DNA of 64,000 nucleotides from Simplicispira metamorpha (GTDB lineage: Bacteria > Pseudomonadota > Gammaproteobacteria > Burkholderiales > Burkholderiaceae_C), in NCBI RefSeq assembly GCF_004341365.1, contig NZ_SLXH01000001.1:186001-250000 (forward strand), read 5' to 3'. How positions within the stretch are numbered: the first letter of the stretch is position 1; each line of letters begins with the position of its first letter. The position numbers and the translations under genes were made by a program. Positions 19,819-27,758 of the stretch are shown here, in pieces. The notes beneath the pieces are model-generated. The model had not been told where the DNA came from, did not search any database, and saw nothing but the letters and a program-made list of their open reading frames with translations.

Positions 19819-20985
19819 CGTATTCCCTCTGACCTGCCTGATTCCCGGTCATCAATGCCGCCTGCTGGCGTGGTTGACTACTGCGCCCAGCGCACACCCT
19901 ACCTGCCAGAGGCTGACACCGATGCCCGCTTTGTCGCCGCCATGGCCGACATCACGCGCTGGCACCAGGAGCGCTCCCCCTGGTACCGCGCCTTTCTGGC
20001 CGCCAGTGGGATCGAGCCATCGGCACTGCGCACGGTGCAGGACGTGATGGCGCTGCCGCCCGTGCATGCCAACTTCTTCAAGGCCCATGAAGTGCTGTCG
20101 GTGCCCGAAAGCGCCATCGAAACACACCTGACCTCTTCGGGCACCACGGGTCAGAAATCACAAATGTTCTTCGACGCCTTCACCCTCGGCGGCGCACGGC
20201 GCATGGTGGACGACGTGATGGCCGCACGCGGCGTGGTCAGTGACGCTCCGGCCAATTACCTGGTCAACGCCTACGAGCCCTACGAGGGCCTGCGCGTAGG
20301 CACCTCCAACACCAACCAGTACCTGATGCGCTACGCACCGCCCGCCCGTACCTTCTGGTCACTGCGGGCGCTGGGGCCAGGCCAGCACGAGTTCGATGCC
20401 TTCGGCGTTCTGGCCACGCTGGCCGACTACGCCCAGGACAGCGTGCCCACGCGCATCATCGGCTTCCCGGCCTTTTTGCACTTCGCGCTGCGGCGCATGG
20501 CACAAACCGGTGCCCCGCCACTGCGCCTGCCACCGGGCAGCTGCGTCATCTTTGGTGGGGGCTGGAAAGGGCATGCCGACCAGGCCATTTCGCGCGAAGC
20601 CCTGCACCGCGATATCACCCACTGGCTGGGTATCCCGTCCGAGCGCATCGTCGAGACCTTCGGGGCGGTCGAGCACAGCATCCCTTACGTGGATTGCCAC
20701 CAGCACCACCTGCATGTGCCCACCTGGTCGCGCGTGGTGGTGCGCGACGTGCGCACCCTGGCGCCGGTGCCCGACGGTACACCCGGCTTCCTGTCTTTTC
20801 TCTCGCCCTATATCACCTCGGTGCCCGCCCACAGCGTCGTCATGGGCGACTTGGCCGTGCGCCACCCCGGCGGCAGTTGCACCTGCGGCCTGCCATCGCC
20901 CTGGTTTGAAGTGCTGGGCCGCGCTGGCACCTCTTCCAACAAGAGCTGCGCCGCTGCCGCCGCCGAGCTGCTGCCCACCGCCTGA
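19816..20985 (+). CDS. LuxE-like acyl-protein synthetase
   Basis: 389 residues from a TTG start. Member of the LuxE/PaaK adenylating family. The phosphate-binding loop is SSGTTGQKSQMFFD near residue 112, with IFGGGWKGH and the ETFGAVEHSIPY region further on. LuxE activates fatty acids as acyl-AMP and passes the acyl group to a cysteine near its own C-terminus. Here Cys378 lies 12 residues from the end (SSNKSCAAAAA), a comparable place. First gene of a four-gene operon, 23 bases before the LuxC fusion. No luxA, luxB or luxD is present. Confidence 0.75.
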   Translation: MRIPSDLPDSRSSMPPAGVVDYCAQRTPYLPEADTDARFVAAMADITRWHQERSPWYRAFLAASGIEPSALRTVQDVMALPPVHANFFKAHEVLSVPESAIETHLTSSGTTGQKSQMFFDAFTLGGARRMVDDVMAARGVVSDAPANYLVNAYEPYEGLRVGTSNTNQYLMRYAPPARTFWSLRALGPGQHEFDAFGVLATLADYAQDSVPTRIIGFPAFLHFALRRMAQTGAPPLRLPPGSCVIFGGGWKGHADQAISREALHRDITHWLGIPSERIVETFGAVEHSIPYVDCHQHHLHVPTWSRVVVRDVRTLAPVPDGTPGFLSFLSPYITSVPAHSVVMGDLAVRHPGGSCTCGLPSPWFEVLGRAGTSSNKSCAAAAAELLPTA

Positions 20986-21008
20986 GCCGCCCCCACCCAA
21001 GGAAACCC

Positions 21009-23543
21009 ATGGACATTTCAAGCTCCCCTGCCGCGATCGCACCGCATTTCTGGTTTGGCCGCTGGGTGGACGATGCCGCACTGCCCCACGCCCTGGAGCA
21101 CCTGGCCGCGCATCTGGACGCCACCCTGGCCCGCGCCTTCCCCTTCGATGACCTGTTGAGCGCCTGCGCCGCCCTGGCAGAAGACCTGCGCCACGCGCGC
21201 GGCGCTTTCCAGGCACTGCATGCCCAGGCCTGCCGCAGCGCCACCCCGGAGGATGCGCGCGCAATGCTCGCAGCCATCGCCGCAATGCTGCAACGCGATG
21301 CGCTCCAAGAAAAACTGCGCTCCGAACTGGGCACCCAGCGCCCCGGTGTGCTGGAGCGCCGCTACCCTGGCCGCCAGTACGAGGCCTGGATGCCTGCGGG
21401 CTGCGTGGTGCATGTGGCCCCCTCCAATGTGTTCACCGTGGCCGCGATGGGCATGGTCGAAGGTTTGCTGGCAGGCAACCTCAACGTGGTCAAGGCCAGT
21501 GCGCGCGATGGCGACTTCGCGCCGCTGTTTGCCCAGGCCCTGGCTGCACACGATCCGGGCGGGCGACTGGCCGACTACATGGCAGTGCTGCGCCTGCCAT
21601 CGAGCGACCAGGCACTGCTGCAACGGCTGTTTGCCCACGCTGACGTGATTTCTGCCTGGGGCGGCGAAAAGGCCGTGGCCGCCGTGCGCGCCAGCGCCCC
21701 GGCCCACACCCGCGTCGTCGCTTGGGGGCACAAGGTGTCTTTCGGCTATCTGGCGGCCGAATGCCTGGACGACCCCGAGGCCCTGGACGGCTTCGCGCGC
21801 GATATCTGCCGGCTCGACCAGCAAGCCTGCTCCAGCCCCCAAACGCTGCTGGCAGAAACCGATGGCCCGGGGCTGGACGCGCTGGCTCAGCGCCTGGCAC
21901 AGGCCCTGGCCCGCATCGCCCCGACCATTGCCGGGCACCACCCGGACACCGCCGAACAAGCGGAAATCACCACGGCAGTGAGCGTGGCGCGGGCCGAGGA
22001 GGCCCTGCAACTGACCCGGGTCATCGAAGCAGCAGACGGCGGCTGGCGCATCCTGCTCGACCGCCGCCCGGGCCTGCGGCCTTCGCCGCTGTACCGCACC
22101 ATCTGGCTCAAGAGCGTGCAGCGTGAGCACCTGGGCGCGGCCCTGCGCCCCATGCGCCCCTGGCTGCAAACCTGCGGCCTGGCCACGGGCCTGGCCAGCG
22201 CGGCGTCCTTGGCGCGCAGCCTGCTGTCAGCCGGTGTCAGTCGCATCACCCGCCCCGGCGAGATGATCGACAGCTACCTGGGTGCGCCGCACGACGGCGT
22301 ATATGCATTGCAGCACCTGGCCCGGAGGGTCTCGGTGGATGGCCCGCCCGCCCTGGCCTGTGTGGGCAGTCTGGATGCGCTGGAGCCGCCAGCGGCGCTG
22401 CGACCACCCGCTGTGCCGGTGATGGACAAAGCCGCCTTCCAAGCCCTGTCCCTGGCGCATGACGATCCCTTGACTGGCCTGGTGGTGCGCAGCGGCGGCT
22501 CCAGCGGCCAGGTGGCCTACTCCACCTTCCGCTGGGCCGACTACCACGAACAAATGGCCGTCACCGCCCATGGTTTGGTGGCTGCGGGCCTGGAGCCCGC
22601 ACGCGACCGGGTGATGAATCTGTTCGCGGCAGGGTATCTGTACGGCAGCTTCATCAGTTTCTGGACAATCCTGGAGCATCTGCGGGTGCGCCAATACCCC
22701 ATGGCGATGGTGCCCGAGTACGAGCAGATCGCCGAGCAAATCCTGGCACACCGCACCAACGTGCTGATCGGCATGACGCCGCACCTGCTGGGTCTTTTCA
22801 GATCCCAGGGGCAGCAGATCAAGGCGGCGGGCTGCGTGGAAAAGGTGTTTTACGGCGGCGAAGCCCTGTCGCCCGCACAGGTGCGATTTCTGCGCGAGGA
22901 GTGCGGTGTGCCGGTGGTGCGCTCAGTGGCCTATGGCTCCAACGATGCAGGCCCCATGGGTTACCAGTGCGAGCACAGCCAAGGCGGCGTACACCACCTG
23001 TTCACCCGTTTGCAGACGCTGGAGATCGCGCGCCTGGACGAAGACGCGCCCGTGCAAGGCACCGAGATCGGTCGCTTGCTGCTGACCTCGCGCGCACGCA
23101 GCGCTCCCACCATCGCGCGCTATGAAATCGGCGACACCGGCCGCTGGGTGCCGGGCCCCTGCCCCTGCGCACGCCAGGAGCCGCGCTTTGAACTCACTGG
23201 TCGGCTGGGCGACGTTTTCAAGGCCGGCGGCCCCTTGCTGAACTACAGCCGTTTTGTGGATTTTCTGAGCCAGCAGCTGGACTACGCCGGGCCGGTACAG
23301 CTGCACATCGACAGCGAGCCTGCCGCTACCGTGCTGCGCATCTGGGTGGACGACACCTTGCAGGCACCCACCACAGAGGCAGCAGAGCAACTGTGCGCCT
23401 GGTACGACGAATTGGGCGTGATCCGCACCTACCAGCTGCCGCTGATCGTGCGCCTGGAAATCCATCCCCACAGCGATTTCGTGCGTGTCAAGGCCAGCGG
23501 CAAATTGCGCCATGTGTGCGACCACCGCCTGGACGCCACCTGA
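21009..23543 (+). CDS. Fusion: LuxC-type acyl-CoA reductase plus PaaK/CapK-like adenylating domain
   Basis: 844 residues. Residues about 10-440 are a LuxC-family reductase: CVVHVAPSNVF near 132, GNLNVVKAS near 156, HKVSFGYLA near 241, and the catalytic Cys274 in RLDQQACSSPQ. LuxC reduces an acyl-enzyme or acyl-CoA to aldehyde with NADPH. Residues about 465-840 are an adenylate-forming domain of the phenylacetate-CoA ligase type: VRSGGSSGQVAYS at 493-505, FYGGEALSP, YGSNDAGPMGYQC and ARYEIGDTGRW. Separate LuxC proteins are about 480 residues, so this is a real fusion. It could couple acid activation with reduction in one chain. Confidence 0.82.
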   Translation: MDISSSPAAIAPHFWFGRWVDDAALPHALEHLAAHLDATLARAFPFDDLLSACAALAEDLRHARGAFQALHAQACRSATPEDARAMLAAIAAMLQRDALQEKLRSELGTQRPGVLERRYPGRQYEAWMPAGCVVHVAPSNVFTVAAMGMVEGLLAGNLNVVKASARDGDFAPLFAQALAAHDPGGRLADYMAVLRLPSSDQALLQRLFAHADVISAWGGEKAVAAVRASAPAHTRVVAWGHKVSFGYLAAECLDDPEALDGFARDICRLDQQACSSPQTLLAETDGPGLDALAQRLAQALARIAPTIAGHHPDTAEQAEITTAVSVARAEEALQLTRVIEAADGGWRILLDRRPGLRPSPLYRTIWLKSVQREHLGAALRPMRPWLQTCGLATGLASAASLARSLLSAGVSRITRPGEMIDSYLGAPHDGVYALQHLARRVSVDGPPALACVGSLDALEPPAALRPPAVPVMDKAAFQALSLAHDDPLTGLVVRSGGSSGQVAYSTFRWADYHEQMAVTAHGLVAAGLEPARDRVMNLFAAGYLYGSFISFWTILEHLRVRQYPMAMVPEYEQIAEQILAHRTNVLIGMTPHLLGLFRSQGQQIKAAGCVEKVFYGGEALSPAQVRFLREECGVPVVRSVAYGSNDAGPMGYQCEHSQGGVHHLFTRLQTLEIARLDEDAPVQGTEIGRLLLTSRARSAPTIARYEIGDTGRWVPGPCPCARQEPRFELTGRLGDVFKAGGPLLNYSRFVDFLSQQLDYAGPVQLHIDSEPAATVLRIWVDDTLQAPTTEAAEQLCAWYDELGVIRTYQLPLIVRLEIHPHSDFVRVKASGKLRHVCDHRLDAT

Positions 23544-23573
23544 CCCTTCCACCTATTTCCCCTCGCATCCACC

Positions 23574-24875
23574 ATGACCGACCTCTCCGCTGCCGCACCG
23601 CCGACCCAGGCCCAGCGCCTGGCCGCGCTGCTGTCCTTTGCACGCACCCACTCGCCTTTTTATCGCGACTTCTACGCCGCCGTGCCACCGGGCGAGTCCC
23701 GCCTGGACGCCTACCCGGTGCTCGACCACAAGGCCTTCTGGGCCGCCAACACGGTGCATGACAACCGCGTATTCACCGCCCCACTCACGGAAGGCATCAC
23801 TTTCAAGAGCGGCGGCACCACTGGCCAGCCCAAATACTCCGTATTCACCCACGCCGAATGGCGCGCATTCACCCAGGCATTCGGGGGCGGTATGCGCCGT
23901 GCTGGTCTGCGCGAAGGTGAGCGCATTGGCAACCTGTTCTATGCGGGCAAGCTGTATGCCTCATTCCTGTTCATTGGCCGCAGCATCGAAGCCGCTGGCG
24001 CAGGCATCTGCTACCCCATCGGAGGGGACGATGCCGAGGAAATCCTGGCCACTTGGCGCCAGTTCAGTCTGACCACCCTGGCGGGTGTGCCCACCACGCT
24101 GATGGCGCTGCTGGAGCGCCTCACGCCTGCCGACCGCGCAACGCTGCGCCTGGAAACCTTTCTGTATGGCGGTGAACCCATGTTTGCCGACCAGATCGCT
24201 GCGCTGCAGCAGGTGTTTCCCGGCTGCCAGGTGCGCTCGATCGGCGTGGCCGGTGTGGACTACGGCGAGCTGGGCTGGGTGCCCGCAGGCGCCGAACCCG
24301 GGGTGCACAGCGTGTTCGACGACAGCACCGTGCTGGAAATTCTGGAGGACGACAGCGACCAGCCGGTGCAAGGCACTGGCCAGGCAGGCCGGCTGGTGCT
24401 GACCAACCTGGAGCGGCGTCTGGTGCCCATCATTCGCTACCCGGTGGGGGACCGGGGCGCCTGGATGGATCCCCCGGGCACGCCCCAGCGGCGCTTTCGC
24501 CTGCTCGGGCGCACCGAGGAAGGCGCACGCATCGGCCCGATGACGCTGTATGTGGACGACATCCTGGCGCTGTTGGCCAGCCTGCAACGCCAGGGTACGG
24601 ACTGCACGGTGCAGTCTTTCCAACTGTGCATAGACCATGCCGAACGCCGCGACCGGCTGCGCCTGCGCTTGGCCGTCACCACACCACAAGCGCGCAGTGA
24701 GGCCGATGGCACCCGCGTGCGCGAGGCCCTGTATGCCCAGCGCCCCATGTTTGCAGACCTGATCGATGCAGGGGTGGTGCATCCGCTGGAAGTGGAATGG
24801 ACTACCCCCGCTGCCCTGCTCACCAACCCCCGTACCGGCAAGCTGCTGCGCGTGGTGGATCGCCGCCATGGCTGA
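23574..24875 (+). CDS. PaaK-like adenylate-forming ligase
   Basis: 433 residues, the size of phenylacetate-CoA ligases. HSPFYRDFYAAV near residue 26 is the usual N-terminal signature. FKSGGTTGQPKYSVFTH near 77 is the P-loop; FLYGGEPMF, VAGVDYGELGW and PIIRYPVGDRG are the later adenylation motifs. The acid it activates is unknown. It starts 30 bases after the LuxC fusion, and its last 8 bases overlap the next gene. It resembles the C-terminal half of the preceding fusion, so the two may be related by duplication. Confidence 0.78.
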   Translation: MTDLSAAAPPTQAQRLAALLSFARTHSPFYRDFYAAVPPGESRLDAYPVLDHKAFWAANTVHDNRVFTAPLTEGITFKSGGTTGQPKYSVFTHAEWRAFTQAFGGGMRRAGLREGERIGNLFYAGKLYASFLFIGRSIEAAGAGICYPIGGDDAEEILATWRQFSLTTLAGVPTTLMALLERLTPADRATLRLETFLYGGEPMFADQIAALQQVFPGCQVRSIGVAGVDYGELGWVPAGAEPGVHSVFDDSTVLEILEDDSDQPVQGTGQAGRLVLTNLERRLVPIIRYPVGDRGAWMDPPGTPQRRFRLLGRTEEGARIGPMTLYVDDILALLASLQRQGTDCTVQSFQLCIDHAERRDRLRLRLAVTTPQARSEADGTRVREALYAQRPMFADLIDAGVVHPLEVEWTTPAALLTNPRTGKLLRVVDRRHG

Positions 24876-26442
24876 CTGCTCCATGCCCACCCAGACCCCG
24901 ACGCCACAACCACCCGACCCCCGCCACGACTGGCTGCGCCTGAGCGTGCCTGCGCACCCACGCGCCATTGCCATCGTCCAGGCACTGCTGTCGGCCCAGG
25001 CCAGCACGCAGGGCTTCACACCCGCGCAACGCATGCGCATGCAAACCGCTGCCGAGGAAGCCCTGCTCACGGTGCTGCGCTGCGCCCATGACGACGAACC
25101 GGATGCCGATGCAGCCAGTGTGCTCGACATCCTGGTAGCGGTACTGCCCCCGGTGCTGCAATTGCGCATCACCGACCACGGACTGCCCTACGACCTGAGC
25201 CTGGTGCCGCAGTACGACCCAGCGCAGCCCGACAGCGCGGTACAGGACGATGCCGGTCTGTCCGCCTTCCTGATGCACCAATTGGTTGATCGCTCGCGGG
25301 TGCTCAACCTGGGTGCGCAAGGCCAGCATGTCGAACTCGAATGGTGGTTGCCCCAGCAAGGCGCCCTGACCACGCCAGTGGCCAACCACGCTGCGTCCGA
25401 TCACGCGGGCCCGACCCCGGTGGAGCCCGCTCCAGCGCCGACCACCCTGCGCCCGCTGGAGGCTGGCGATGCCATCCATCTGGCCCGCCTGATGTACCGC
25501 AGCTATGGCTACTCGTACGTCAACCCCGACATGTACATCGCCGAACGCATCCTCGCGCGCGGCCAAGATGGCCGCCTGACCTCCTGGGTGGCGCAGGCGC
25601 AGGACGCCGCTGGCGCCCCCATCGTCGGCCACATCGCACTCATGAAAGACCACCGCGATGACCCGGCCCTCGAAGTCGGCGCCGCCGTGGTGGCACCCGA
25701 CCAGCGCGGTGGCGGCCTGCTGGGCCAACTGCTGCAAACCGTGACCCAAGCCCTGGAGCAGCGCCCCGAGGCAGCGGCCTTCGTGCATGCCGTCACGCGC
25801 CATCCCTACACGCAAAAGACCTTTGGCCGACTGGGCTACCTGCCCACCGCACTGTTGCTGGCCTACACCCCGGCCAGCCTGCAATTTCGCAGCATTCCGG
25901 GCCAGGCATCGACCCAGCGGGGCAGCGTGTTCTATGCCTGCCGTCTGCTGCGCCCCGCCCCGCCAGTGGATGTCCACCTGCCACCCGATCTGGCCAGCCT
26001 GGTGCTGCCGCGCGCCGCCGACATCGGCATGGAGCTGCGGCCCCAGCCGCTGCGCCGGGATGCGCTGCAAGGTGCCACGCAGTTGCAGGTGCGCGTCGAG
26101 CCAGCACTCAACGCGGCCTTCGTGGTGGTGCGCCATGCCGGTGCTGACCTGGGCGAGGTGCTGCAACGCGCCCTGCGCCAGTGGTGTCGTCAGCAGGTCG
26201 ATGCGATTTACCTCAGCCTTGACCTGTGCGACCCCGGTACACCCGCAGCGTGGGAGTGTGCAGCCCCTTTGGGTTTTCTGCCCGCAGGGCTGACGCCCTA
26301 CATGCCCTGGCCCGCCACGCTGGCGCTGCAATACCTCAACAACCAATGGCTACAGGCCGACGCCATCGCCACCGTGGGCCCCGCAGCACAGGCACTGCGC
26401 GACCAAGTATTTGCCGCTTACCGGCAGCGTGAATGCCTTTGA
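24868..26442 (+). CDS. Fusion: degenerate RsbW-like ATPase domain plus GNAT acetyltransferase
   Basis: 524 residues. Residues about 20-160 look like an RsbW/SpoIIAB-type Bergerat domain: the AAEEALLTVLRCAH helix, then RITDHGLPYDLS near 100, then DDAGLSAFLMHQLVDRSR. The N-box Asn, a magnesium ligand in active kinases, appears to be Thr68. A Pro/Ala linker leads to a GNAT domain (about 193-335) with VVAPDQRGGGLLGQLL as the acetyl-CoA loop. Residues 340-524 are not assigned. Start ATG overlaps the preceding stop, so translation is coupled. It may sense a ligand or regulate the lux-like enzymes by acetylation; this is inference. Confidence 0.65.
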   Translation: MADCSMPTQTPTPQPPDPRHDWLRLSVPAHPRAIAIVQALLSAQASTQGFTPAQRMRMQTAAEEALLTVLRCAHDDEPDADAASVLDILVAVLPPVLQLRITDHGLPYDLSLVPQYDPAQPDSAVQDDAGLSAFLMHQLVDRSRVLNLGAQGQHVELEWWLPQQGALTTPVANHAASDHAGPTPVEPAPAPTTLRPLEAGDAIHLARLMYRSYGYSYVNPDMYIAERILARGQDGRLTSWVAQAQDAAGAPIVGHIALMKDHRDDPALEVGAAVVAPDQRGGGLLGQLLQTVTQALEQRPEAAAFVHAVTRHPYTQKTFGRLGYLPTALLLAYTPASLQFRSIPGQASTQRGSVFYACRLLRPAPPVDVHLPPDLASLVLPRAADIGMELRPQPLRRDALQGATQLQVRVEPALNAAFVVVRHAGADLGEVLQRALRQWCRQQVDAIYLSLDLCDPGTPAAWECAAPLGFLPAGLTPYMPWPATLALQYLNNQWLQADAIATVGPAAQALRDQVFAAYRQRECL

Positions 26443-26456
26443 GCCCACACAGCAAA

Positions 26457-26484
26457 AAGGCCGAACCCTTGCGGGTTCGGCCTT
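26457..26484 (-). terminator. Strong rho-independent terminator of the phasin gene
   Basis: A perfect 12-bp stem, AAGGCCGAACCC and GGGTTCGGCCTT, with loop TTGC. On the minus strand it is followed by TTTTT, so it terminates the phasin transcript. It lies between convergent genes; the plus side has no T-run but could still slow readthrough from the lux-like operon. Confidence 0.92.
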
Positions 26485-26520
26485 GGTGACTCTGGTGCGC
26501 AGGCCAGTGGCCTGCCGGGC

Positions 26521-27066
26521 TCAGACCTTGGCGGCGGGCTTGGCCGTCTTGACCGTCTTGGCCACCACGTCGGTCACGTGGTTTTGGGCTTGTGCCATGG
26601 CTTGCTGGGCAGCGGCCTGTGCCTGTGCAAAGGCTTGCTGGCCGGTGGTGGCAGCGTTCTTGAAGGCGGAAACAAAAGCTTCGCTGCCAGCAGGAACGTT
26701 TTGGGTCATGGACTCCACGGCGCTGCCCCAGGTCTTTTGCGCATCGGCCAGCTTGTCTTTGGACACCTTGGACAGCTCAGCGCCGGTTTGCGAGGTGATT
26801 TCGTAGACGCTGCGGCCATAGGCAGCGGCTTTTTCAGCCATGGGCTGGGCCATTTTGGTCTGGGCAGCCAGCACGTCTTCGGGGGTGGTGGCCGAGGCCA
26901 CTGCCTGGATCGAACCCAGGGAGTTTTCCAGCACCGACTTGGCGGTGGCCATGTTCAGTTCGGCCAGCTTTTCAAAGCCAGCGAAAGCGGTGGTGGCCAG
27001 GGCGGTCAGGTCAGCGGCGGCGTTTTTGCCAGCAGCGGCGAAGGCTTGGGTGTCGATTTTTTGCAT
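26521..27066 (-). CDS. phaP: Phasin family protein (PHA granule surface)
   Basis: 181 residues from the ATG at 27064-27066, chosen for GGAG 6 bases upstream and the MQKIDTQAFAAAGKNAAA start. Amphipathic, Ala/Gln/Lys-rich helices with the phasin pattern ALATTAFAGFEKLAELNMAT and the end AKTVKTAKPAAKV. Phasins coat polyhydroxyalkanoate granules and limit their size. It has its own promoter region with palindromes and a strong terminator, so it is probably a well-expressed single gene. Confidence 0.9.
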   Translation of the reverse strand: MQKIDTQAFAAAGKNAAADLTALATTAFAGFEKLAELNMATAKSVLENSLGSIQAVASATTPEDVLAAQTKMAQPMAEKAAAYGRSVYEITSQTGAELSKVSKDKLADAQKTWGSAVESMTQNVPAGSEAFVSAFKNAATTGQQAFAQAQAAAQQAMAQAQNHVTDVVAKTVKTAKPAAKV

Positions 27067-27121
27067 GAGAAGCTCCATCAGGTGGTGTTGAAAAAGCGCC
27101 GACTCCAGGCCTTCCCGGAAA

Positions 27122-27196
27122 AATGCTGCGGCGCAACATGACGCTATGGTAAGTGAGTTTGGCGCATTTGCAAGACATTTTTGTTGCAGTGCAACA
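27122..27196 (-). promoter_or_regulatory. Candidate phasin promoter with TGC palindromes
   Basis: On the minus strand TTGCAA (27168-27173), a 16-base spacer and TACCAT (27146-27151) form a plausible promoter. A perfect 15-bp palindrome, TGTTGCAGTGCAACA (27182-27196), sits just upstream of the -35. A related site, TGCTGCGGCGCAACA, lies downstream of the -10. PhaR repressors of betaproteobacterial phasin genes bind TGC/GCA-rich sites, so this is a candidate PhaR operator. Confidence 0.45.
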
Positions 27197-27312
27197 TTTT
27201 TCACTGCGCAGTGGAGAGTGCGGTGTTTACCGGGTGCGAGCAAACCGGGTTTTGACGGCGCGCTGCACCCAGCGCACCAGATTGGCGCCGTGGCGCGCCC
27301 AGCAGGGGCACA

Positions 27313-27684
27313 TCAGGCCGACGCCGGTGCGGCGGCTGCGGCAGCGGCGCTGAATTCATCGAACGCCGCAGAGGTTTTGGCCGCATACATCAGCGATGGC
27401 CCGCCGCCCATGTACACGGCCATGGCCAGCGCCTCGGCCAACTCGGCGCGCGTGGCGCCCAGCTTGACCAGCGCCTGGGTGTGAAAGCCCACGCACGGAT
27501 CACAGCGCGCGGCCACCGACAGCGCCACGGCAATCAGCTCCTTGGTCTTTTTGTCCAGCGCGCCCGCCGCGCTGGCCGCCTTGCCCAGCGCATGGAAGGC
27601 TTGCAGGGTGTCGGGGATTTCGCTGCGCAGCTGGCCCAGCTCGGCGGAAATGCCACGGGTGAGATCGGTGTAAGAAATGTCCAT
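27313..27684 (-). CDS. AhpD-like carboxymuconolactone decarboxylase family protein
   Basis: 123 residues. The AhpD core motif is complete: LDKKTKELIAVALSVAARCDPCVGFHTQALVKLG, described here by its key residues Glu48, Cys60, Cys63 and His67. The CxxC pair with nearby His suggests a peroxidase or thiol-disulfide activity. An Ala-rich tail follows. AGGAG lies 6 bases ahead of the ATG. It lies 247 bases upstream of phaP, in the same orientation, but separated by the phaP promoter region. Confidence 0.85.
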   Translation of the reverse strand: MDISYTDLTRGISAELGQLRSEIPDTLQAFHALGKAASAAGALDKKTKELIAVALSVAARCDPCVGFHTQALVKLGATRAELAEALAMAVYMGGGPSLMYAAKTSAAFDEFSAAAAAAAPASA

Positions 27685-27708
27685 TGCTTGCTCCTGAAAG
27701 GTTAGGGT

Positions 27709-27758
27709 AAAAATCGGCTCCAGCCCTTGCGCAGCAAGCGCAAGCAGCTATCATTTTT
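27709..27758 (+). repeat. Dispersed palindromic repeat, copy 6 (reference copy)
   Basis: Best-preserved copy: AAAATCGGCTCCAGCCCTTG, CGCAGCAAGCGCAAGCAG, CTATCATTTTT. The family consensus is about 50 bp, with an A/T-rich GGCCTCCAGCGCTTGC arm and a GCAAGCGCNAGCAGCTATCA arm that pair into a hairpin. It abuts the end of the RND permease gene, whose TAA stop overlaps its edge. No transposase accompanies any copy in this window. Confidence 0.88.

Noticed and set aside
19816-26442. Bioluminescence (lux) operon
   Set aside because: luxC- and luxE-like genes are present but no luciferase subunits (luxAB), luxD or luxG lie in or around the cluster.
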